A stretch of DNA of 64,000 nucleotides from Peromyscus leucopus. Lineage: Eukaryota > Chordata > Mammalia > Rodentia > Cricetidae. Position numbers and translations under genes: made by a program. Position 1 is the stretch's first letter. Every line of letters begins with the position of its first letter. Location of the stretch: the NCBI RefSeq assembly GCF_004664715.2, contig NC_051070.1:68062700-68126699 (forward strand). The letters are read 5' to 3'. This document shows positions 1 through 9,325 of this stretch, piece by piece. The notes beneath the pieces were generated by a model, which did not search any database, had not been told where the DNA came from, and saw only the letters and a program-made list of their open reading frames with translations.

Positions 1-846
1 GGTCAGGGAAAGAGTAAGCACTTATCCTCTGAGCTCACCTGGCCATCAAAGCATCTCACACTTCCCCAACCACCCGGAGTCTCTCAGCCTGTTCCTTGGC
101 TCACATCTCATCGGGGACAGAACCTCTGGGGTTCTACTTCCTGGTACTAACGTTATGTGTGCCTAACTCAACTAAATTCAATAGTGCCACCCTGGCTTTG
201 CCAGGCTACCAGGCAGTAGGCATCTTGGTCATATTCCCAACCCTACCAATGCCATTTAAAGGCAAGCCAGCAGTTTTACCAACCACAATGCGGTGCCTAG
301 TTCCCATAACACAAGCTCAAGTTCCAGCTCAAGGAGGTTGTTTGTTTGTTTGTTAGTTTGTTTGTTTTCAGCTTTTCAGTCTTATTTCCTGGTTGTTTTT
401 CCTTGAGCTCTTCATCAACGACATCAACCTGAGTCAGCCCCTACCACTTCCTAGGTGAGAGAGGAGTCTCTGCCACAGGGACTTTCCTTGTAGGATCCTT
501 TTGTCTTTTAGGCCCAGCCCTTGGGCTGTGCCCTTCCATTCACTGGCTAGCCCGTTCCCTCTCCTTCCCTAGCCAGGATGTATGCTGTGTGCACAGAGTA
601 ATACCACTGGCCATCAAGAGATTTCAACAGGCTGACTCAGAAGTAACTGGGGTGTCAGAGAGCTAGAGAGAATCCAAGCACTCAAGGAACCTTCCGGCCT
701 CTGGTGGAATGAGTAAAATAAGGACATTCTAGAGCTTTGAGTCATTCCTTCCCCTTGTCCAGATCAGCGACAAGAATCTTGGAAAGTTCAGGAGGCACAA
801 ACACTTGCCCTTGAATGAATGTCTTCTATTACTTTTTCTTTTTCTC

Positions 847-892
847 CTTCCTTCCTTCCTTCCTTCCTTCCTTCCTTCCTTCCTTCCTTCTT
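847..892. repeat. (TTCC)n microsatellite
   Basis: Uninterrupted CTTC/TTCC tetranucleotide run just before a minus-strand B1. It grades into the T-rich tail of that B1, so it probably grew from the SINE's A-rich tail. Confidence 0.9.
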
Positions 893-907
893 TCTTTTTT
901 TCTTTTT

Positions 908-1057
908 TGGTTTTTCCAGACAGGATTTCTCTGTGTAGCCCTGACTGTCCTGGAACTCACTCAGTAGTCCAGAATGGCCTCGAACTCAGGGATCTGCTTG
1001 CCTCTGTCTCCCAGGTGCTGGGATTAAAGGTGTGCACCACCACTGCCTGTGCCCGGC
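908..1057 (-). mobile_element. B1 SINE
   Basis: Reverse-complement B1: it runs from the tail (gacaggatttctctgtgtag) to the 5' head (ctgggattaaaggtgtgcac). It is moderately diverged, so not a recent insertion. Confidence 0.9.
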
Positions 1058-1385
1058 TCTATTATCTTTTTTCAAAGTGGTTGAGTAACAGGTGTTTCAT
1101 GACCTCATGTAACAGTACATTGACCACCATTCACCAAGGCCCAGTCCGCCTTTGACCAGCTCTGATGATTAGAAAGCCCTTCCCAATGAGTCTGCATACT
1201 CATTGGTCTTTGTTCTTTTTGCTCTAGAGATAAGGGATTGAGGTAGAAGGATGGCTCAGCAGTTAAGAATGCGCCCCCTCCTGCAGAGCTCAGTTCAGTT
1301 CCCAGCATCCACTTCAGGCAGCTCACAGCTACCTGCAACTCCAGCTCCAGGGGATCCAACACACCTGTGGCACTCAGCGCGCACA

Positions 1386-1428
<43 letters not shown>
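1386..1428. repeat. (CA)n microsatellite
   Basis: About 20 CA units. They follow a B2/B3-type SINE fragment that begins near 1248 with ggatggctcagcagttaaga. Confidence 0.95.
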
Positions 1429-1430
<2 letters not shown>

Positions 1431-3127
1431 GGAGGGGAGGAGGGAGGGGGGATCAGTGTAACTTCTATACCAGGATTTTGAAAACTATTACCTTCTGCCT
1501 CTTGAGTCTTCTCTTCCAGTTCAGCCTCCGTGGTCATGGGCTCTCCTCACCATCCTCGTCTCCCTCCTGACTACAGTGTGTCTCTGTGCCTCTTAAAACG
1601 GACCACTTCAACCCAGGCTTCTGCTAAGCAACACACGGCGTCTATTCTTCCTAATTCTGAGCCAGCCAGATTCCCTGTCCTCTCATACTGTTATAATTCC
1701 ATCTCCCACATGTTTCTTCTTATGCAGACCACTACTTGAGGACCAAAGAATCTGACTTTGAAATTGTTCAGTCTACGAAGTCCACCCCAACAAACTGGCC
1801 ATCCCATAACCCAGTATTTATCCATCATTGAAAAAAAAAAAAAAAATGCCACCACCACGGGCCTGCCACAAAGCTGCCAGACACTAGCTACTGTTATCTG
1901 GGGCTCGATGCCCACCAGCTGTGGCTGTATTTACTGCCTGTGACACAAACCCCAGGTCAGCACTTTGAGGCTGATGTGTGCTGATCATGTTTCGGATGGC
2001 TACAAAAGCGTGGAGATTCAGAGACCTGGCTCCAACCCTAGCCCCCAGCCCCAGCACGAGAGGTGTTCGGACTTTCTTCACTGAGTATCTCTGGGAAGCT
2101 GGGGACTCATTGGGCCCTCCCCCTTTGACATCTTGTTCTGTAGAGACCAGGGTTAGAAAGAAAGAATTCAGAAGTTGGTGGAGGTGGGGGGCGATCAAAG
2201 TCACAGAAGACCTACTTCTTCCCCAGGGCCTTGAGAGCGCTCCAGCTCTTGCCTGGCTGCTGCACAGCAGGTGACCGATTCAGATCTTCCCCTTCCATCT
2301 CCTTTCCTAGGGCTTGGTCTGAGCCTCACACTTCCCAGCATTTGATTTCTCCTCAAGTCCCAGGGCGCCTCCTTAAACAGATTTCGAAGTAACTATCCCT
2401 GAGACCTGCTGAGCTACATCAGGCCAGGGTCCCCCTTCTTGCTCCTTCCCCAGCAGGTAGGAAGCAACTCTCCAGCACGCCCACCTCAGCTTCCCAGAAA
2501 CCTCCAACACATCCTTCAGACTTCCTCCCACATTTCCTGCTGTAGTCGGTTTAGTGGAGTGCAGTCTGCAAGGCCGAGCTGGAGAGAACAGGGGCAAGGC
2601 AGTGAGTGTCTTCTGGAATCTGACAGCCTGGCTGGGCTGTCGTCTCTGAGCAGAGTTCATCTTCTTCCACACTGGCTCCAGCACCCAGCCAGGAAGGATC
2701 AAGGCCCGTGAATAATGGCTTTGGGAACACAGGGCATTCTTTCTCTTTCCAGTGTTCACTTCCCTCTGCTCCCCCACGAAGCCTGCTCCATCCAGCACGC
2801 CCAGCCCAGCCCTGACCGCGACTCTCCCGAAGCTTGTTTGTGGGTTCCCTCCTCTTCCCTCTCCCCGGCTGGCACATTCCCTGTCCCGGTGTAATTACCC
2901 TGTGCACTTGCCTGCCGCCCACGCCGACCTCTTCTGCTCTGACCTCTCGGCCTCTCTCCAGGCAACTGTTCCTTGCTGCCTCAGGACATCTCCACATCAA
3001 ACCCAACAGTGTAGAAGTGGCCCTTTCCCTTCCCACGCCACCTTCCCTCCTTCTCCCCGCCATATTCCAACAGCTCTGTGGAAGCCACACATTATTATTT
3101 TATTATTATTATATCATCATCTTTTTT

Positions 3128-3410
3128 TATAAAAAACTTATTTATGATGTGTACAGTATTCTGCCTGCAGGCCAGAAGAGGGCACCAGATGAAATTATAG
3201 GTGGTTGTGAGCCACCATGTGGGTGCTGGGAATTGAACTCAGAATCTCTGGGGTTTTTTTTGTTTGTTTTGTTTTTTGTTTTTGGAGACAGGGTTTCTCT
3301 GTGTAGCTTTGCACCTTTCCTGGAACTCACTCTGTAGACCAGGCTGGCCTCGAACTCACAGAGATCCACCTGGCTCTGCCTCCCAAGTGCTGGGATCAAA
3401 GGTGTGCGCC

Positions 3411-3453
<43 letters not shown>

Positions 3454-3541
3454 CCGCCGCCGCCGCCGCCACCACCCGGTGAACTCAGGATCTCTGAAGA
3501 GCAGCCAGTGCTCTTAACCTCTGAGCCATCCCTCCAGCCCT
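3128..3541 (-). mobile_element. B2 SINE interrupted by a B1 SINE
   Basis: A minus-strand B2 is split in two. The 3' part (3128-3250) starts with the tail and the 'ctgcaggccagaagagggca' segment. The 5' part (3481-3541) ends with 'gagccatccctccagccc'. Between them is a minus-strand B1 (about 3251-3480) whose head has expanded into (GAT)n at about 3411-3452 and (GCC)n at about 3453-3470. The host B2 sequence gaactcagaatctctg (3235-3250) is repeated as gaactcaggatctctg (3481-3496), a 16-base target-site duplication with one mismatch. Confidence 0.92.
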
Positions 3542-3552
3542 CATCATTATTA

Positions 3553-3687
3553 TTTGGTTTTTTGAGACAGGGTTTCTCTGTGTAGACCTGGACATCCTGG
3601 ACCAGGCTTTAGTCTCGAACTCAGAGATTTGCCCGCCTCTGCCTCCCAAGTGCTGGGATTAAAGGCATGTGCCACCACCGCCTGGCA
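3553..3687 (-). mobile_element. B1 SINE
   Basis: Reverse-complement B1 with the typical gagacagggtttctctgtgt tail-side block and gggattaaaggcatgtgcca head. A short internal stretch near the 'gtagaccaggct' site is deleted or rearranged. Confidence 0.88.
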
Positions 3688-3896
3688 GCCACAGAAAGCA
3701 CAAATTCTCAAATCTTGCCTCCATAATCTGATCTACTGAGTCGTCTCTGGAGTAGCCTGACCCCTGACCCCATCGACTCCCAAGCCTGCTTGTTATTTCC
3801 CAGAGCCAGAGTCCTTCCCCATCCTCAAGGCACAGCATTACTGGCTGGATTGGGTTCGTTTTCTCCACCAGTTAAAGAATTAAAAGGTGAGGGAAG

Positions 3897-4270
3897 GGTG
3901 CTGGGGAGATGGCTCAGAGGTTAAGAGCACTGACTTCTTTTCTAGAGGTCCTGAGTTCAATTCCCAGCAACCACATGGTGGTTCACAACCATCAATAATG
4001 AGATTTGGTGCCCTTTTTTTTTTTGTTGTTGTTGTTGTTGTTTAAAGATTTATTTATTTATTATGTATACAGCATGTATCCCTGCAGGCCAGAAGAGGGC
4101 ACCAGATCTCATTACAGATGGTTGTGAGCCACCATGTGGTTGCTGGGAATTGAACTCAGAACCTCTGGAAGAGCAGTCAGTGCTCTTAACCTCTGAGCCA
4201 TCTCTCCAGCCTGAGATTTGGTGCCTTCTGACATGCAGGCAGAACACTGTATACATAATAAATAAATGTT
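3897..4270 (+). mobile_element. B2 SINE with a nested inverted B2
   Basis: The outer B2 is on the plus strand: 3897-4012 and 4212-4270, ending with 'ggcagaacactgtatacata' and an A-rich tail. It is split by a complete minus-strand B2 at 4013-4211. The sequence tgagatttggtgcc occurs at both junctions (3999-4012 and 4212-4225), a perfect 14-base target-site duplication. The inner copy is therefore the younger insertion. The pair forms an inverted repeat that could fold if transcribed. Confidence 0.93.
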
Positions 4271-4939
4271 TTTTTTTTAAGGTGAGAAAAAATCTTGAGC
4301 ACAACAGAAAGCAGCAGGCAGACTCTCAGACACAGCAGACAGCAGGCAGAACCAGCCAGTAAAGAAAGAAAGACCCTCTGCAAAGTCAAAGCCAGGTCTC
4401 TCCTGGAGGGCTTTGGGGGGGCAGGGGGGGGCCGGGGGGAGCACAAAGGGGTAGGGGGTGTCTTCCTCCCCAAGTTTAGAGTCGGTCAGTTTGAATAAAA
4501 GCAGAAAGGTTGACAGGCCCAGGAATCAGGAGTAAACACATCCTGGCCTGGCCCTGAATTTGTTAGATTGTTCAGCAGGCAGGGAGTTTTGTTTTAAGGC
4601 CTTTGTTTTAAGTTGCCAGGGTTTTGTGTCAGGAGAGGAGGGTGAAGAAGAAGCCAGCCATCCTGGAAGTTCACCATCTTTAATATCCGGCCATGGCTCC
4701 TCTCCCCATCTGTCTGCCTACCAGGGAACTGGTCTAACTTCTAGTTCTGCTCGCCCACCCACATGGCTCGGATGGACATGTTCTGCCTGTATACCGCTGA
4801 ACAAGATTTCTACTGGCCATCCCATGCTCACCCTCCTCCCTATATTCCTAATTCCTCACTAACCTGCTCTCACCTCTTTGGCTGGGAGAATTTTAAAACA
4901 GGAGGAGCAGATCTGCAACCATATGATGTGTGTATTCTT

Positions 4940-5125
4940 AAGATATGTGCCGTTGGGCGGTGGTGGCACACGCCTTTAATCTCAGCACTCGGGAGGCAGA
5001 GCCAGGTGGATCTCTGTGAGTTCGAGGCCAGCCTGGGCTACAGATAGAGTTCCAGGAAAGGCACAAAGCTACACAGAGAAACCCTGTCTCGAAAAACCAA
5101 AAAAGAAAAAAAAAAAGATATGTGC
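4940..5125 (+). mobile_element. young B1 SINE with target-site duplication
   Basis: A full-length B1 (4952-5113) with the typical cricetid head (gggcggtggtggcacacgcc) and A-rich tail. It is flanked by a perfect 12-base direct repeat aagatatgtgcc (4940-4951 and 5114-5125). Low divergence and the intact duplication point to a recent insertion. Confidence 0.95.
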
Positions 5126-5542
5126 CTATTTTACAATAAATAAAAAATAGGAAGAATAAAATAAATAAAAGTAGGAAGAATAAAAGAAACACCAGAAGTT
5201 TAAGGGGAAAAACATTACTACATATCAGCAATGAGATCTACAAGTGCTTTTAGCTTAAAATGAGTCCAGGAAACACAACTGGAGTTTCAGGTTCAAAGCC
5301 TGGGCTCTAGCCATGGGAACAAGCTGGGCTCAGCCACCTGTCCACAGTATACCAAGAAACAAGTAATATATCTTCTTTCCGGCCAGGAAAGCTATTTGGG
5401 GTCCTTTCCGTAGGCTCCCATGGGCCCCCATCCCACTAAAAAACCTAAGACTCACTCAAGAGATCTGACCTTTCCAATTCTTGCTAAGACCTTCCAGTGA
5501 CTATTTAAATTTTATCAAAAATTTAAGAAAATAACAACTCAG

Positions 5543-5690
5543 CTGGGTGGTGGCACACACTTTTAATCCCAGCACTCAGGAGGCAGAGGCAGTCGGATCT
5601 CTGTGAGTTCGAGGCCAGCCTGGTCTACAGAGGAAGTTCCAGGACAGTCATGGCTACACAAAGAATCCCTGTCTCCAAAACAAAACAAAA
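5543..5690 (+). mobile_element. B1 SINE
   Basis: Plus-strand B1 from 'gctgggtggtggcacacact' to a short A-rich tail. Moderately diverged. Confidence 0.9.
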
Positions 5691-6090
5691 TAACAAGTCA
5701 ACGCCTCATTGGCATTAGCCACATTTCAGCATGGGACTAACGATAACTGCATTGGACAATGCAGAGAGCAAACATTTTTCATTGTCCAGAAAGTTAGAGG
5801 GCTAAGGGTACTGTTTGCTTAGTACCAACAAGGTTCTATGATCTCCAGTGCTTATAAGAGACGGGAGGTGGGGGGTCACAGGCTGGGGACACGCCTCCGT
5901 GGGTAAAGGGCTTGCTATACAAGTGAGAGAATCTGAGTTCAAATCTCCCGCACCCACCTAAAAGCCTAGATGTGTCTGTAAGCCCAGCAGTGGGGGCAGG
6001 GGGTAGTGACAGGGAGATCCCAGGAGCTTGGGGACAGCTGGCTGAGGTGGCAAGCTCCAGGTTTAGTGAAAGACCCTTCCTCCTTTTGTT

Positions 6091-6248
6091 TGTTTGGCTG
6101 TTTTTGTTTTGAGACAGGGTCTCACATGTAGCCTTGACTGGCCTGGAACTCACTGTGTAAAGCAGGCCTCAAACTCATAAAGATCCACCTGCCTCTGCTC
6201 CCCGAGTCCTGAGTGCTGGGATTAAAGGTGTGCACCACCTTGCCCTGC
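6091..6248 (-). mobile_element. B1 SINE
   Basis: Reverse-complement B1 (tttgagacagggtctcacat to gggattaaaggtgtgcacca), diverged. Confidence 0.88.
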
Positions 6249-6389
6249 CACAGAGAGTTCTATTACTCAGGGCTTCACTAACCATAACCTCCGAGGGAGT
6301 GGATTTTTTTTTTTTTTTTTCTGTCTAGCACTGGATCCTTGGAGCCTAGCACTCTGTGGCAGCCCACCCTGATGCTAAAGATCAGGTGA

Positions 6390-6394
<5 letters not shown>

Positions 6395-6437
<43 letters not shown>
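6395..6437. repeat. (CA)n microsatellite
   Basis: About 21 CA units in otherwise unique sequence. Confidence 0.95.
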
Positions 6438-6440
<3 letters not shown>

Positions 6441-7873
6441 CTTATGCTGCAGACGACCCCAACTTCAGTACCTGCCTCTTCCTTACTCCCCGACTACCTC
6501 TGGACCATGGCTGCCAGCCAAACTTTGACGGTGGCTCATGGTCTCTTCCTTCCTTCCAAACTATATTTGGTCTCTGACTGCGCGGGACCCTGGAAGTACT
6601 GTGTGTGCGCTCACCGGCTGCTCCACCCACCCACCACCACCCCCACCACCCCCCCCACCCCCGCTTTCCTCACTGTGGGATACGGATGATGATACCTACA
6701 GATGTCCATGGTGCCTTAAGCTTGCTGACTCGTCACTACTGATGCTCACATCACTGCTTTCACAACGAGCAGAAACAAATCTCTTCAACTATCAGAGCAC
6801 AGCCCTCAACCAGCTGCCTGCTTCCCACTGCCTCACAGAGAAATCCAAATATAACTCATGACAGCGCCTCTAGCCATCAAGAGGCGTGTCACCATCCTAT
6901 TGTCCTTATCTGTGAGGGCACCTGGTTTAACTTCTCTCTGCCAGCCAGCTAAGTCTGTTTGGTTTCTAACCCCATCTTCACGTCACACATGTCTGAAATG
7001 CCCCTCCTGCCTTCTCGTTCCAAAACACAGGCCCCACCTTTTTGAATGCAGATGTTTTTCACAAGACTCACTTCCTCTCAAGCCCGCCTGACTCAGCTTT
7101 GCCGGTTTCAAGATCGCTAATTATTAAATACTCTTTCGTGCTTCCCTCGACCTTCGCCCACCTCCTCCCCTCCTCCCTTAGCGACTGTGATGTAATGCTG
7201 TGTTTGGTAATCCTGCGCCAGTTGGCATCGGTGTTCCTGGTATCTGGTGGAATGTCTGAGTACCTACAGAACAAGAGACGCGATCCGGAAGTAGCCAAAC
7301 AAACAGCAACAACCAAAAAATGGATGAGGTGAGACTAGATCAGAATCACATCTGAGTCTTATCTAGCTACTTACCACATGGGTGGCCCTCAGCAAGCTAT
7401 TCATCTTTTTGGACCTCGGCTTCATGCATGTTTGTCAGGAAAATTAAAAATAATAACTATATCACTATTTACTGAGCATTTACTCAGTATAGTCATTATT
7501 CAAAGAGCTTCACATAGTTCATTTAATCTTAATGTCAACACAAGCATCTAGATAAAATTTTTCTTCTGTTACTGGGTTTTTTTGAGACTATGTAGCAGAA
7601 ACTAACCTGGAACTCCTTTTCTAACCCCGGCTGGCCTCAAACTTGAGATTCTTCCTCTCCTCCCAAGTACTGACTGGGGTTACAGGTGTTTTCCAAGACA
7701 TCCAACTTTTTAATGTTTTTCATTTTGAAATAGTAGCTTACTACATAGCACAGGCTGACCTCAAACTCAGGACCCTCCTGCCTCAACCCCCTAAGCACTG
7801 CAATTAAAGGTGTGAGCCACGGTGTCAGGATGAGTCATGTTTTCAGTCATGTGCTTCTGCCTTTACTTGTGGT

Positions 7874-7876
<3 letters not shown>

Positions 7877-7915
<39 letters not shown>
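7877..7915. repeat. (GT)n microsatellite
   Basis: About 19 GT units following a diverged minus-strand B1-like segment. Confidence 0.95.
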
Positions 7916-7918
<3 letters not shown>

Positions 7919-8325
7919 ATTCACATGCCTCACATATATACAGAGCTCCCATCACAGTGCCAGGAGCAAAGATAACCAGTAACTTAAATATGTTTTCCCC
8001 ATTGGGGCTGAAGTACCCAAGCTCAGGCACAAAAGATGAATTGATAGTAGAGGGGACACGGTTGGGATGAAGAACATTTCAACAACCTTCGTGGCAACTG
8101 GAATGGAGAGGATATTAACAGGGAGACTAAAAAGGGAGAGAAAACAGTGCCATTCCACACAAGAATGAAAATAAAGCCAGCATTCAGGTGTGACAGGCAA
8201 AACAGTATCTTTTAGCTTTTATAGTTTAGAATACCTCTAGGACATATAGGTTATACTCAGTTGTCCTAAAAATTAGAAATCTCACGATTACCTCAACCTG
8301 CCTTAAACTCTAAAATCTAGAGTTT

Positions 8326-8517
8326 AAGTGGTTCTCAGCCTGTGGATCTCAAACCCTTTGGGGGTCACATATCAGCTGTTCTGCATATCAGCTATTTATA
8401 TTACAATTCATAACAGTAGCAAAATTACAGCTGTGAAGTAGCAATGAAGTAATTTTATGGCTGGGGGTCACCACACGGGGAACTGTGTTAACGCGTTAGG
8501 AAGGCTGAGAACCACTG
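8326..8517 (+). mobile_element. URR1-type hAT DNA transposon remnant
   Basis: The ends are imperfect terminal inverted repeats (agtggttctcagcc and ggctgagaaccact). The interior has the family's 'cataacagtagcaaaattac' block and 'gggggtcaccaca'. It is non-autonomous with no coding capacity. The family name comes from recognition of the consensus, not from a search. Two further copies are in this window (10891-11120 and 55508-55879). Confidence 0.85.
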
Positions 8518-8859
8518 CTCTAGAACCTTCCGCATCAACCACCTGAGACCCTGACATTACAAGCACCACCACTGGCTTTTTCCAATGGGCTTTTGAATAT
8601 GTCAACGCATATGTAACTGGTATATAATTATTATTATCGTTATCATTATGCTTGTGGACATCTAGGCCAGAGATTTGGGTACCATCACCTTCCCGATAAG
8701 GAACCATTAATGTGGATGAAATTAAGAGAACAGGAAGGAACCTGAGACATTTTGACAGCCAGAATTCGCTGGCGTCGGGCTGCTGGGGAAACTTCTTCAA
8801 CTAGGCTGCAGTTTGAGTTGCTAACTGGAAGAGCATGTCATTCCCACGTTCAACTCAAG

Positions 8860-9268
8860 AACTTGATGACACGCACGCAGCGCCCTCCCCGAGCCTGCAG
8901 GGGGCGCGGCGCCTCGCGCTCACACGGCACGGAGCCTCTCTAGCCAGGCTGGGACTCGGTGGCGGCGCCGGGCTGCACGTCAGGACACCTCTTCCCAGGG
9001 CAGGTGGGTTCGCTCGCGGGGGACGGGGTGCTGGGATCTGCGGGACGGGCGGGCACTGCTCTCTCTCCGGGAGCAGTGTGTGCGGCGGCTCGGCCCGGCG
9101 TACCGAGGTTCCGGTTGGGGTGAGCGCCTCCTCCTGACCTCGCAGCACCAGCCGCAGCTCCTCTTTACACCCGGGGATCCTTCGCTCAGGCCCGCTGGCA
9201 GCTTCCGGGAAACACCTGGGGGCGGGGCTGTGTGGGCGGGGTTCCGTGATTGACACCTTTCTCCGCAG
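8860..9268 (+). promoter_or_regulatory. CpG-rich promoter region of RABGGTA
   Basis: GC and CpG content rises sharply between about 8870 and 9260, after AT-rich intergenic DNA. No TATA box is evident, as is usual for a housekeeping gene. A likely non-coding first exon ends at 9119, where a good donor (gtgagc at 9120) precedes the acceptor ctccgcag that ends at 9268. The transcription start cannot be fixed from sequence alone; another possible donor (gcag|gtgggt) lies at about 9003. Confidence 0.65.
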
Positions 9269-9325
9269 ACGGACCGGGCTACCTCTGGACCCCTCCCCTG
9301 CCCCCAACGCTGAGCCGACACCATG
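9269..9325 (+). other. RABGGTA exon carrying the start codon as its last three bases
   Basis: The acceptor ctccgcag ends at 9268 and the donor gtgaga begins at 9326. The exon is 5' UTR except for the terminal ATG at 9323-9325. The codon for the second residue (CAT, His) opens the next exon at 9462. The start is chosen because the resulting N terminus, MHGRLKVK, matches the known RABGGTA N terminus. Confidence 0.9.

Larger units (their letters stand above)
1..8860. other. intergenic region upstream of RABGGTA
   Basis: No exon-like coding segment that I recognise. Open frames here are short and mostly lie in SINEs or simple repeats. Beyond the repeats listed separately, the stretches 60-840, 1430-3120, 5130-5540, 6440-7570 and 7930-8320 look like unique sequence with no feature I can name. 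Diverged B1-like segments (minus strand) lie at about 7574-7690 and 7725-7822. In human the next gene upstream of RABGGTA is DHRS1, in the same orientation; no part of it is recognised here. Confidence 0.7.

Noticed and set aside
2551..3090. A 179-residue minus-strand open frame in the upstream intergenic region
   Set aside because: Composition is low-complexity (Gly/Arg/Glu), no family is recognised, there is no supporting promoter or splice structure, and it overlaps other open frames on both strands.
3264..3482. Open frame with a run of 14 Asp and 6 Ala
   Set aside because: It is the translation of a B1 SINE plus a (GAT)n(GCC)n microsatellite.
1..8860. 3' exons of DHRS1, the expected upstream neighbour
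   Set aside because: I looked for short-chain dehydrogenase coding segments on the plus strand and recognised none. The gene probably lies beyond the window.
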